From: Chrysopilus asiliformis
Lineage: Eukaryota > Arthropoda > Insecta > Diptera > Rhagionidae
Length of the DNA: 64,000 nt
NCBI GenBank assembly: GCA_964034945.1
Contig: OZ035960.1
Location: 113,433,324-113,497,323 of the forward strand
Direction of reading: 5' to 3'
The notes beneath the pieces were generated by a model. The model did not search any database, was not told where the DNA came from, and saw nothing but the letters and a program-made list of their open reading frames with translations. How positions within the stretch are numbered: position 1 is the stretch's first letter; each line of letters opens with the position of its first letter. Below, one piece after another: positions 1 through 11,000 of the stretch. A program made the translations under genes and the position numbers.

Positions 1-8
1 AATACTAA

Positions 9-35
9 TCATACTAATATATAAAAATGAGTTGG

Positions 36-68
<33 letters not shown>

Positions 69-388
69 GTTCCTCTTTCACGCAAAAACGGCTGAACCGA
101 TTGACTTGAAATTTGGCATGAGTGTCTGTGGTAGTTCTGGTTCCAACATAGGTATACGGAAAAGTAGCGCGAGGGGTGGGGGAGTAAGGGGAGGGGGTAA
201 AGTGCGGGGAAGTACTCTTTCGCGGGGAAACTACTGAATCGATTGGCCTGAAATTTGGCATAGATGTTCGTCGGGAGTCCAGCCCCAACATAGACCCATT
301 ATAAAGTTTTTAAGTTCTTTCCGGTTTTCTTCGTATTCTAAAACTTAGACAAAAAACTTAACCCGGCAACGACGGGTATGTAAGCTAG
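9..388 (+). mobile_element. Non-autonomous Helitron copy 1
   Basis: The copy starts with TC after an A and ends in CTAG before a T, as Helitrons do. A 5-bp hairpin (ACCCG/CGGGT, loop gcaacga) lies just upstream of the CTAG end. The body has a GTCT microsatellite, then two related blocks containing aaacggctgaaccgattg and a similar second motif, separated by a G-rich stretch. The same body recurs at 19.4, 34.5-36.7, 51.6, 53.2 and 55.9 kb. There is no coding capacity, so it would depend on a Rep/Hel protein supplied elsewhere. Confidence 0.8.
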
Positions 389-1610
389 TTCTGAATAAAA
401 CTCGCGGAGAAATTCAAGAAAAAATCGCAAATGTAAACGAGGTCTAAAGTCAATATATCTAAAATTCTGAAAAATCAATATATCTAAAATCTTAACGAAC
501 ACCAATTTAGTTTTTTTTACTAATGTGATAGTAAAATTTCTTTTGCAACTTTATTTTTCGAAAAGAAAATTTGATATTCCGAAGCATGTCTGCATCAAAA
601 ATAAATTTGACCAAAGAAGGATAGAGTAATTAAAATATTGATGTCTAAATCAAAGTAAATTTAAATGTTGTTCAGTAATTCCAGAAAATCCACAGACAAA
701 TACGTGTGTCAAATCAGGCACAACTAGAACACACCTTCCCATACAAAGTAGCCCATAATCTCCAGTCTCTCCTATAGTAAAACGACATGATGGACACATT
801 CGATATTCCTATAAGTCTTACTAATTGCTCTATGATGGCCGAATGTATGTCAGCTCAGGGTCAATGGGAAACCAAACCCAGTATGTTTCGGCATTGGAAC
901 TTTAGAGATCAGCACAGCGTTTAATCTTTAATTGAAGCTCATGATGAGCGAGGATAAAAAAAATCTATTAATTACCGATCGTTTACGTCCTTTATCGATA
1001 AATACAAGAATATGCTTGCATTCACATTTCCAAAGGATTCCCAAAATGGAAGGATAAATTCAGATTCGTCGCAAATGTGTAGTTAATTAGAAGGCTATCC
1101 ATTGGTTGTCGTGTATCATTTTCTTTCAATTAAAGATAGAAAGACGAAGACGGAATTATTAATTTGTTAACATATGGAACAACTAATAAATCGATGAAAT
1201 TAAGGGTTATGGAAGTGCTTTTAATACTTATGTTGTATAATAACTTTGTAAACTTGACGGGAAGTTGGCGCAAAAGCGTTAGGGAAAAGCGAAACTTATT
1301 TGAAAAATCATTTTCATAAAGGCTGATGAATCATTTTCCTCTGACACACAATTTCAGGGAAATTGCCTTTCGATGCTATGTTTTGGTACGTGTTTATCTC
1401 AATTCACAATTTCCTTGTTTGGGATTTTTTTCCCGGAAAGTAAACATATTTTGAAAATTGTTGTTTGTAATCTATTTCAAATTCAGTTAAATCAGAAATC
1501 AAACAGCATTCAGTGTTTAATTAAATCCAATGGGTAAAAATAAACTCCAATTGAGATCCAAGATTCAAAAAAGGTTATGGACTCAAACAAGGCAAACTTT
1601 CATACAACTT
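389..1610. other. No gene seen
   Basis: AT-rich sequence with frequent stops in all frames and no recognised repeat. One short phrase, aatcaatatatctaaaat, is nearly duplicated around 450-490. Confidence 0.5.
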
Positions 1611-1715
1611 AAAGAACCATGCAGGAAATAGCGTTTTTCGTGCCCTTGGGTTAACTTCTGAACCCGTGCAGTTTTCACTTTGGTTGGGTACTTTTTGGAA
1701 AGGGCACAGTCTCTA

Positions 1716-2945
1716 CACGGTAAAAACTGGAGTCTAATTTTAAGACTTTTTTTCCTACATATAGGTCAACACCTTTTTGAGCCTAAAAATCAAACTTTAA
1801 AAGTTTGAAATTATTTTCCTTTTAAATAGTATTATCCGGTCTAAATTTAAGGTATTAAAATTTAAATTTTAGTCTAAAAAATCTAAAAATTAGTTCCAAA
1901 TTTCTAAAAATTCTCAAACTAAAACCTTATGGTTTAAGTTTAAGATGTCTGAGTCTTAAATTTAGACTGGAATGGTTAAAAAATAGTCATAAACTTCTAA
2001 AATTCGTGAATTATCCGGGTAAATAAGACTATCCGGTCTAAATTTAAGACTTAAAAGTTTTAATTTCAAACTGAAATTACTAAAAAGTAGTTACAATTTT
2101 CTAAAACTGACTCAAATTTAGACTTCGAAGTTTAAATTTCAAACCTTTTTTTTATGTTTATGCCAGGAGCTTAGGCAAATTGCCTCTAATGCCGAAGTGT
2201 TTAGGTCCATGAGTAGAAAAGTTCCAAATTCAAATTCAAGCCGAATTATTTTTGCCCTGAGTGGAATTTGAACCACTGCTCTTTGGATCACAAGGCAAGC
2301 ACTTAGTTGACTGAGCCATCCACGCCCGCAAATTAAATCCTTAATTTTAGATTAATATGTATAGAAAATATACTCAGACTTCTAAAATAAACCAATTCCA
2401 GACTTTACTTTCTAAATTTTAGAATAATGAGTTTTAATTATAGGCTGAAATGATTAAAAAGTAGTCACAATTTTCTAAAACTGAATAAATTGTAGACTTT
2501 GAAGTTTTGTTTTTAGACCGAAAAGTCGAATTCGAGTATCGCGACTTTTCTAAAAATTGACCGACCGACTGATGAATTTGAAAAAGAAAAATAAACTAAA
2601 AAGACTAAATATTAGACAAAAAGTTTAATTCAATTTTATCCGAATTGAAGTAAAACTTACAAGGTTTAGTTCTCAAACTTATAGGTCTAATATTTCGATT
2701 AAAAGTCTAGAAATAAGGCGGAGAGGTTTAAAACAAATTTTTAAGAAAGAAAAAGTTTACTTTTTAAACTATAGTCTTAAAAATAAACCGAAACTCACTA
2801 AATATTAAACTTTTCGACTAAAATATACTCTAAACTTTCAAAAAGTTTTAAAAATAGAGAAAATAGTTTAAAATTCCACTAAACTTTCAAAAGTTTAAAA
2901 AATAGAAGGAAAAAGTCTTAAAATTAGACTCCAGTTTTTACCGTG
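1716..2945. mobile_element. Tc1/mariner-type MITE nested in the fold-back element
   Basis: Terminal inverted repeats of about 33 bp begin CACGGTAAAAACTGG and end in its complement. They are flanked by a TA duplication at 1714-1715 and 2946-2947. The interior is AT-rich and built from diverged sub-repeats such as ccggtctaaatttaag. It has no transposase and carries a SINE in its middle. TA target and TIRs suggest the Tc1/mariner superfamily; assignment beyond that is inference. Confidence 0.8.
2146..2329 (-). mobile_element. tRNA-derived SINE
   Basis: On the minus strand the head has an A-box-like TGGCTCAGTCAACTAAGTGC and a B-box-like GGTTCAAATTCC inside a 5-bp T-stem (AGTGG/CCACT). A roughly 100-nt unrelated body follows, ending in an A-run (T-run at 2146-2153 on the plus strand). 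Such an RNA polymerase III promoter plus A tail is the SINE arrangement. The T-loop is one base too long for a working tRNA. I could not recognise target-site duplications. Confidence 0.65.
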
Positions 2946-3271
2946 TAGTTTCATCCAATTATTGGTCCAAGAGCCACCGAATTGCAGGGGGATGGCGAGG
3001 GGTTAACGAACTTTCTCGTGATTTTTCACAGAAATCATGACAGAAATCATATGAAAAATCGCGAGAAAGTTCGTGAACCCCTCACCATCCCCCTGCAGTT
3101 CGGTGGCTTTTGAAGTAATATATGGATGAAACTAGAGACTGTGCCCTTTCCAAAAAGTATTCAACCAAAGTGAAAACTACACGGGTCAACAGTTAGTTTA
3201 GAGGGGCAAAATCGTGGATCATTCTTTGGGTCATAGGCGATTTAGGTCTCACCCCCTTCCCTACTCCTCTT

Positions 3272-5459
3272 TGTAGCATCCGCCTAGAAAGAAAAAAAAG
3301 GTTTTTCTTTTAAAAACAAAGAATACGATAATGCAAAAGGGACACTTATCTGAGTCCATTCGATTGTCCATCGTGGGTCCGTCTGTAAAAATTCTGATCT
3401 GAGATCGCCGTCCGTTTTGCCGTCCAAATCCCTTGGTGGAAATTAAATATTCTACCTCGGTGGGACTTACCCCGTGGATGACGGATGGGTTTAAAGGTTG
3501 GTGTCGTCCTTGTTCAATTAAACCTAAAATAGGTAAGTCGAAGGCATAAGAATCGTCGTCAGGTAAACATCAAAAATTGGCGACGTCACTTACCTGAGTA
3601 TTCAACCGGAAACTGCGATCTTCTTCGTCCCCTCGTTATCCCAGCGGCTAAACAGGCTCTCCGACGTTGCAATAGCTGAAAAGTCATGATTAATTGGAAG
3701 AAATTTTATTATTATGCAAAATATAACCAAAAGCAAAAATACTTACCATGCTTTTGTTTACAAACGATGATCACTGACAGTTGAGCTTTGCCAGTGAGCC
3801 TTACATATGTAATTGTTTAAACAAAGTAGTTAGCTCGTTTGCTAACAGGTGTCTCATGGGTCGGTAGGGATTAACTTAAAACCAATTCTGATCTACTTCA
3901 TCCAATGATTTGGATTTTTGAAATTTATTGGAAGGAATTTGAATTTAGTTGCAGAAAAGGTTTAGTGCCGTAAAGTAGTTATAGTATAATCCAGGAAATT
4001 AAAAGTTTTTTTTTTCAAGTTTTTATAGTGCGACGGAAAGACCAAAAACGATTTCCTGGATTGGAGGCACCAGCGGAGGAGGAATTCCCGCCCATAAACC
4101 TGCAACTAGGTCTTTCCGCGCAAAATACAAGTATTTATAATTTTATTATTTATTATTTTTGAGTCTCGGGAAAAGCGTTACGAGGCTAACTTTTTATATT
4201 GCTTGGCAAATAATTTGGCGCCAATCGTGGGAAGAAAATTTCAAAAGCTCCTCCAATTTCCCTGAAGTGGCTAAAAGGAGTACATAAAAAAAATATATAT
4301 CATCGTTGAAGCGACCTTAACATTTGTTGGTGCGCTTAAGTCGTTTACGACGCTAAAAATTAATTTGTTAAAAGTCGACGCGGGAAAGCGGATAAAAGGT
4401 TATTGTAACCCGCAAACCATTGTCGTCGTCCCCGCTTGAAAATCCGTTGGAACGATCCAAACAAAAGCTCCACGGACAATTCTGGAACGGTGGAACCTTT
4501 TCATTGCGTTTTGTGCTTCGTCGATCGTTCCCGTTTGGAACTTTTATTTAAAGAATTTTTAAAGGTCAATTTTAATTTTATAAATTTAACCGCTTAACGT
4601 TTATTCAAATATTCTTTTGGCATTAGATTTTTGTGTAAAATTCTAGGTGCAATTAGTACCACATTCGATTGCAATATTCATTTTTTTTTATAAAGATTTA
4701 TGCGTCGTTTATTATTCTTCGAGCTCAAAGAATTCTGCGAATGTTATGTTCTCCGTACCACTTGTCTTAATTTAAAACTTTGTTTGTGGTAATAATTTAT
4801 TAGGTTTTGTTTGAATAATTTATTTATGCTTTTAATTTTTGAGTTTTAGTTACGTATTTCTTTTTCTAGCTTATTTGCTTTTGATTTTGTTTAAGTTTAG
4901 TTGGATTTATTTTCACATAGTTTTATTATATTTTCTTTTTAGTTAAAAATGCTTATATTTTTTTTTAGATTGTTTTGCATTTGTTTGCTATTATTTATAA
5001 ATAAATTTTTGTAATAGTTTTTAAATTTTTATTTGAACCAAAAATGATTTTTTATTATTATTTAATTAATTAAAATAAATGATTGTCTTTTGGAGATAAT
5101 TTTAAATGATATTCGAACGTTTGTTTTTTTTTGAAATTTTTAATATTTTCAGATATTTAAATATGCGTGTTTAAGCCCGTAGTTTGGGGCAGATACGCGA
5201 TACCTGAAGATGAGCGAACGATCCCAGGTTTTCACAAAGTTGTTTTAACCCTCCTTTCCCTTCCCCCTCCTTTTAGTTTTTGTTGTTTAGAAGATGAAGA
5301 ATATTTCCTTTGGCACGAATTTTTTTATGGAACATCGAGGTAATAGCTAGAGGTGAGCAAGGACCCCTCCCCATCCGGCGAGCTAAGCCGTCAACCACAA
5401 GCGTGCCACCCTGCCTCCTACTAGCCATCCACAACAAATCGACCCCCCAGGATGTTACA
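3272..5459 (+). repeat. 5' LTR of element 1
   Basis: 2,188 bp, starting TGTAGCATCC and ending GGATGTTACA. It aligns with the 3' LTR at a constant offset of 8,349 as far as the C-run near its 3' end, where this copy has six C and the other seven. About 20 nt inside the LTR is a purine run (GAAAGAAAAAAAAGG). Transcription should start within this repeat; I could not place the U3/R/U5 borders. Confidence 0.95.
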
Positions 5460-5464
5460 TAAAA

Positions 5465-5478
5465 TGGCGCCCAACGTG
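5465..5478 (+). promoter_or_regulatory. Primer-binding site, tRNA-Lys
   Basis: TGGCGCCCAACGTG begins 5 nt after the 5' LTR. It is complementary to the 3' end of the conserved animal tRNA-Lys (CTT type), including the CCA tail, over 14 nt. Minus-strand cDNA synthesis should start here. Confidence 0.9.
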
Positions 5479-6461
5479 TCGCACAGTAGTCCTCCACGGA
5501 AACTCAGACACACAGCCGAGTCCTTAACGGAAAGTGCTATCCTATCTTTTCAGAAAACGCTAAGGCTTTTCCTCCCCATCGGTCCGCTCAGATAGTTTCA
5601 GTTTCCTTTGTTTTTCCCTATTTAAAAAAAATCAAAAATTTTCACGTTTTTAATTGCAAAGTTTTCAGTCAGTCTGTCAGTTAAGATTTCGCTTTCTTCA
5701 TCTTCTATATTTTAACAATAATTTTTCGAAGAAAATAGTCGAAGATGATTAGAGCATTGTGAGTCCCGGGGCATGAAGCTGTAAAGCAAGATGTTACTCG
5801 CGTTTGCCACAATGTAATCTATGAAGTCAAGATTTTTTTTTATGAAAATATTATTTCGGCTAGTGGATTTTTTTTATGGATTCAAAATATAATGTGTCTC
5901 GGCTCAAATGTTATACATTCATAGTCGCATTTGCCATTATATTTTATAGAAATCCAGATAGTAAGCAAAACAAGAGAAAAAAAAGCAAAGGATAAAATGC
6001 TGGTGATCAGTAAATCGAGTAGAGTCCCGGAATATGATTTATTATCAGTATTTCGCGTTTGCCTACTTCGGATGTGATCATTAGCAATAGTTGCGACAGA
6101 AATTCAATTGGCTAAAAGTAAAGTAGTTTTTTTTTTCCTCATTTTATTCTTTTAAAAGCATCTATGTGAGAACCTAAAGAAAAAAAAAAAAAACCAGCGT
6201 TGTTCATCATCTGATGGTTTGTGTATTTGCCCCGATATTAATTATGTAATATTTGGAAAACTGAAAATTGAAAGATTGTTTTGAAAGAGATTAAACAAAA
6301 ATTTATTTATATTTTTAATTTAAATACAAAATTCATTTTTTTTAAGAATATATTTTTGCTAGTGCTTAGGCTATATTTGATATTTATAGAATAAGTGAAT
6401 TTATTTAATATTTTATAAAAAAAAAAAAATTTATTGTTGCGAAACGGTTCACGTCAAGGGA
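5479..6461 (+). other. Leader (5' UTR) of element 1 with three degenerate repeats
   Basis: There is no ORF of note before gag. Three diverged units occur at 5761-5808, 5894-5935 and 6022-6063. Each opens with a version of GAGTCCCGG and closes 22-28 nt later with TCGCGTTTGCC or TCGCATTTGCC; unit spacing is 128-133 nt. The position between primer site and gag is where packaging signals or, in Drosophila gypsy, insulator-protein sites lie. The function here is unknown. Confidence 0.6.
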
Positions 6462-8030
6462 ATGCCTAAAGAGTCTAATACGAATATAAAAGAAGCTTTA
6501 AAAGATAGGCGTCTGCTAAGTTTTGATGTAAATAGGCCCATTACTCGTTCAATTACGAAAAATAGTACGAATACTCCAAACATGCCTCTCTCACGGTCGC
6601 CTCAACAAGGTGGAAGCACACCAGCTGAGGGGAACGTTCTAAACACCTCAGAACAAAGGGGAGACATCGAACCGATCTACTCATCGCACCTTAATGCTAC
6701 GCTAGGGGAATCGTCTAACCGAGTTAGTATTTCCAATGTGCAACCAGAAGTTAGTAATGCTAACCAACCTGTTAGTCTACCCAACATACAACAGAATCCT
6801 TCGAACAATATTTCTTTTACTGAAAGTGTGCTTACTGCACTACAGTCAATTCAAGACCAGATCAACCATACCCAATCAAACTTCCGAGAAGAAATTTCTA
6901 ACATCAGACAGGAATTTCTAACGAATAGACCTACACCACGTAATAACAATTTAGAATATAATAGCAACACTAACAGCAATAGTAACAATAGTAATGAAAT
7001 AGCTTCAAATAATTCAATTCAGAATCCATCCACTAATTATCAGTTTCCAACTGGACGCTATCCTGAGGAAGTTTTTCCGGCACAACAAAGTAATATGCAG
7101 AACATACCCAGATTTACGCAACCACCTCCGTCAGTAGATTTAAATAATTTTCCGTCAGCTTATTCAAGACCCTTTTGGCCTAGATTAGACAAGTGGGGTA
7201 TAAGTTTCGATGGAGTCTCCAAAAGGATGACAATAGAGGAATTCATATTTCAGGTCGAACACCTCCAAAAAAGCTATAGAACCCCGTGGGAAGAAGTGAC
7301 CCAACATTTTCACCTTCTTCTTCAAGGGAATGCTAAGACTTGGTACTGGCAATATCTTCGGCAAAATCCGTACGTCTCTTGGGCTCAGTTACGATTTGCC
7401 TTGCTAGGTCACTTCAAATCGACTGAAACTGACCTCGAGTTGATAAGGAAAATGTCTGACAGGAAGCAACAAGCTCACGAATCCTTCGACGAGTTTTACA
7501 ATGTAATGCTCAATCTACGTAGCAAAATGAAAATGCCTCTCGCTGATGTAGATTTGATAGACTTGCTGAAGCGGAATTTAAAACCATGGCTTTTGCGTTT
7601 AGTCTATCCCATGTCCATTGTAAGTTTAGATCAGCTGCGAGAAGCGTGTCGAATGACCGAAAATGCTTTCGCTCATGTGGAGGTTGCTAAACCTAAAACC
7701 GTCGTTCCGATATCACGTAAGGTACACGAAATTAATTATCCTGTAGATGAGTCTGATACTCTAGAAGAAGATCAATTCCTAGAGGCCTTTAGACCAGTAC
7801 AATTCAACAACAAATCAAATGCGAATCTAGAAAAACGGCAATTGATTTGTTGGAACTGTAAGACTCCTGGACATGCTTTTTATGATTGTTCCGAACCTCG
7901 TAACATCTTCTGTTATCGGTGTGGCTTAGAGAAAGTTATCCCTCGCGATTGTCCTCGTTGCCAGGAAAACGCGAAGAGGAACGCCAACATACCGGGATGC
8001 TCGCGTTCCAATCCGAATCGCCCGGAATAA
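6462..8030 (+). CDS. gag: Gag polyprotein of element 1
   Basis: A 522-residue structural protein expected to form the cytoplasmic particle and bind the element RNA. The N-terminal 230 residues are polar and Asn/Ser/Gln-rich, with a possible coiled coil near 120-155. A retrotransposon-gag capsid-like domain runs about 238-405 and contains WYWQYL and LLGHF. The C-terminus has one classical CCHC zinc knuckle, C463-C466-H471-C476, then a variant finger C484-C487-C497-C500 that lacks the His. The start is the first ATG after the leader and follows the A-run at about 6418-6430. It ends 112 nt inside the pol frame. The frame is intact and the product should be functional. Confidence 0.93.
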   Translation: MPKESNTNIKEALKDRRLLSFDVNRPITRSITKNSTNTPNMPLSRSPQQGGSTPAEGNVLNTSEQRGDIEPIYSSHLNATLGESSNRVSISNVQPEVSNANQPVSLPNIQQNPSNNISFTESVLTALQSIQDQINHTQSNFREEISNIRQEFLTNRPTPRNNNLEYNSNTNSNSNNSNEIASNNSIQNPSTNYQFPTGRYPEEVFPAQQSNMQNIPRFTQPPPSVDLNNFPSAYSRPFWPRLDKWGISFDGVSKRMTIEEFIFQVEHLQKSYRTPWEEVTQHFHLLLQGNAKTWYWQYLRQNPYVSWAQLRFALLGHFKSTETDLELIRKMSDRKQQAHESFDEFYNVMLNLRSKMKMPLADVDLIDLLKRNLKPWLLRLVYPMSIVSLDQLREACRMTENAFAHVEVAKPKTVVPISRKVHEINYPVDESDTLEEDQFLEAFRPVQFNNKSNANLEKRQLICWNCKTPGHAFYDCSEPRNIFCYRCGLEKVIPRDCPRCQENAKRNANIPGCSRSNPNRPE

Positions 8031-11000
8031 ATCGAACCACCCAAATTACAGCGCAAAACAATAGCCCAGTTTTAAATACAGATTCCCATTCGAAATCAGT
8101 TGTACAAAGTTCTTCCATTAAAAATCAGACTACTAACAATGAAATTCCTAGGCACATGAAACCATATCACGAGCGATTGCGTGAATATTTAAGAATTCGT
8201 GATCGCATTTTCAAGAATTCTGAAGATGAGTTTGGGAAATGTTATCTTAATTCCTTATCGAAGAAAGCATCTAACGCTCGTATACGCTTTCAAGACCGCA
8301 AACAGACCCGAAATTATGTTGCAAGTACAGTGTTAGATTCTTCTACCGATTTAAGACCGTATGCCAAAATTAAAGTCCTGAACTTAGAACTCAACGGTTT
8401 GCTGGACAGCGGAGCGAGCATCTCTTGTTTAGGGCAAGGATGTCTAGATTTAGTTGAGAAATTGAACCTAAAAATAAATAAATTCAATTCCCATGTCCGA
8501 ACAGCAGACGGTAAGGGTCAATCCATAGTAGGAAAAGTGCGTATGCCAGTGACCTATAAACAACGAACCGAAAGCATAACGTTTTTCCTAGTTCCAAGTT
8601 TAGAGCAAGAAGTTTATTTAGGCATCGACTTTTGGCATATTTTTCAGATAGCTCCGAATATCATTAGCGCTTTGAATACAGTAGAGCAGAAAATTACCGA
8701 CCCAGACAGTCATATTCTATCCTTCGATCAATCGATGGCCTTAGAACAGGTGAAAGAACGGTTTCTGTGTTCCACTAAATTTGGTTTGGGCCAAACGTCA
8801 TTAGAGGAACATAGTATCGAGACAGGTGACGCAGTGCCCATTAAGCAAAAGCACTACCCCGTCTCCCCAGCGGTTCAAGTCCACCTGTATGAGGAATTGG
8901 ATAGAATGATTTCACTAGGTGTCATTGAAGAGAGTCAAAGCCCCTGGAGTTCGCCAGTCGTTCTCATCCGGAAACCTGGAAAGAACCGTCTGTGCCTTGA
9001 CTCACGGAAGCTTAACGCAGTGACAGTGAAGGATGCCTATCCACTTCCTCATATAGGTGGATTGCTAAGTCGTCTTCAGGATACTCACTTCATAAGCAGT
9101 ATCGATCTAAAAGACGCATTTTGGCAAATTCCGCTGGAGAGACGGAGTAGAGAGAAGACAGCTTTCACTATCCCGGGACGCCCACTTTACCAATTCAAAG
9201 TCATGTGTTTTGGATTATGTAACAGCCCACAACGACTTTGCAGGCTTATGGACAAAGTGGTGCCGTCTCGGCTTAGAGAAAACGTGTTTGTCTATCTAGA
9301 CGATCTATTAATCGTGTCTTCAGACTTCGAAACACATATAAAGCTTTTAACAGAAGTCGCCAATTGTTTAAGAGCTGCAAACCTTACCATTAACTTAAAA
9401 AAATCAAGGTTTTGCTGTAAGAGACTGCCTTATCTGGGATTTATAATTGGTGAAGGAGAACTCAAGACTAATCCAGCGAAAATTGAAGCCATCCGTGATT
9501 TTCCAATACCAACAACGGCACGTCAAATGCGTCGGTTTTTGGGAATGACGGGATGGTACCGTAAATTCATTTGCAACTATGCATCGGTCTCCGCTCCACT
9601 AACAGACTGTCTTAGGAAAGCTAAGAAATTCACCATCACGTCAGATGCAAAGCAAGCTTTCGAGGATTTGAAAAACGCTCTAACTACCGCACCGGTCCTA
9701 ACGCACCCTAACTTCCACAAAGAATTTTTCGTGCAATGCGATGCTTCGTCTATGGGAATTGGAGCCGTTTTGTTCCAATTAGATGAAGATGGTAACGAAC
9801 GTGTAATTGAGTACATGTCGAAAAAATTAAATAAAGCCCAGTCTAATTACACAGTAACAGAACGTGAGTGTCTGGCAGCAGTTACGGCCATTCAAAAATT
9901 CCGGCAGTATATAGAGGGTATGGCTTTTACATTGATCACGGACCATATGAGTTTAAAGTGGCTCTTGAGTCTGAAAGATCTAAGCGGAAGATTAGCCAGG
10001 TGGAGTTTAAAATTGCAAGGCTTCACATTTAAAATTGAGCACCGCAAAGGATCTAAAAATATTGTGCCTGATACTTTGTCTAGAGTGATGCTGGATAGCC
10101 TGACTGTAGATGAAACCTTACTCAACATTGATTTAGAGTCGGACGCTTTCAAATCGACGGGATACAGGGAGATCATAGACGCAATTAAAGTAAATCAGGA
10201 ACGTCTGCCCGATTTGAAAGTGGTTGACGGTTTCATCTACAAAAGAACCATTCCATACACAGGTGATACTCAGACAGAGGAGTTCTCATGGAAGCTCTGG
10301 GTTCCACCTGAACTAACTCGTTCGCTGATCTTTCAAGCGCATGAGTCACCTCGAGCAGCGCACGGAGGAATAGCGAAAACTTTAGCTAGAATTAGGGAGT
10401 ATTATTTTTGGCCCAATATGGTAACCGAAATTCGCGACTATGTAGCTAATTGCACCGCGTGTAAGGAAAACAAAGCGTCGAATATAACACTTAGACCACC
10501 AATGGGAAAGGAAACCGTCACGAATCGTCCATTCCAAAAATTATACCTGGACTTTTTAGGACCTTATCCCCGTTCAAGGTCTGGAAATGCTTATATTCTT
10601 ATTGTCTTAGACCACAATACCAAATTCGTTTTTCTGAAGTCGTTAAGAAAAGCCAGTTCCGTTAAAACAATTGAGTTTCTTGAAGCGGAGATTTTTAAGA
10701 AATTCGGTGTGCCAGAAACAATTCACACGGACAACGGACGACAGTTCGTAGCGAAAGAATTTCAGTCATGTTTGAATAGGTACGGGATTAGACATATAAA
10801 AACCGCGGTATACGCTCCGCAGGCGAACGCTGCTGAACGAGTGAATCGTTCCATCCTTGCGGCGATACGTACTTATTTGAACGATAAACAAAATGAATGG
10901 GATGAGCATATTTCCGACATTGAATGCGCGCTAAGGACATCAAAACACGCTTCCATTGGTGTGACTCCTTATTTCGCGTTATTTGGGTGTAATATGATGA

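Larger units (their letters stand above)
1611..3227. mobile_element. Fold-back (palindromic) element, interrupted
   Basis: The left arm (about 1611-1715 continuing at 2948-3025) is the imperfect reverse complement of the right arm (about 3045-3227). Shared phrases include agggcacagtctct, gcagggggatgg and cgaactttctcg. The arms meet near 3030-3045. The left arm is interrupted exactly after cagtctcta by the element at 1716-2945; removing that element restores a continuous arm. The outer boundaries are estimated from where the arms stop matching (aaagaa / ttcttt). No coding sequence. Confidence 0.75.

Noticed and set aside
5273..5497. 74-codon minus-strand ORF
   Set aside because: Crosses the LTR/leader border on the antisense strand; a shadow.
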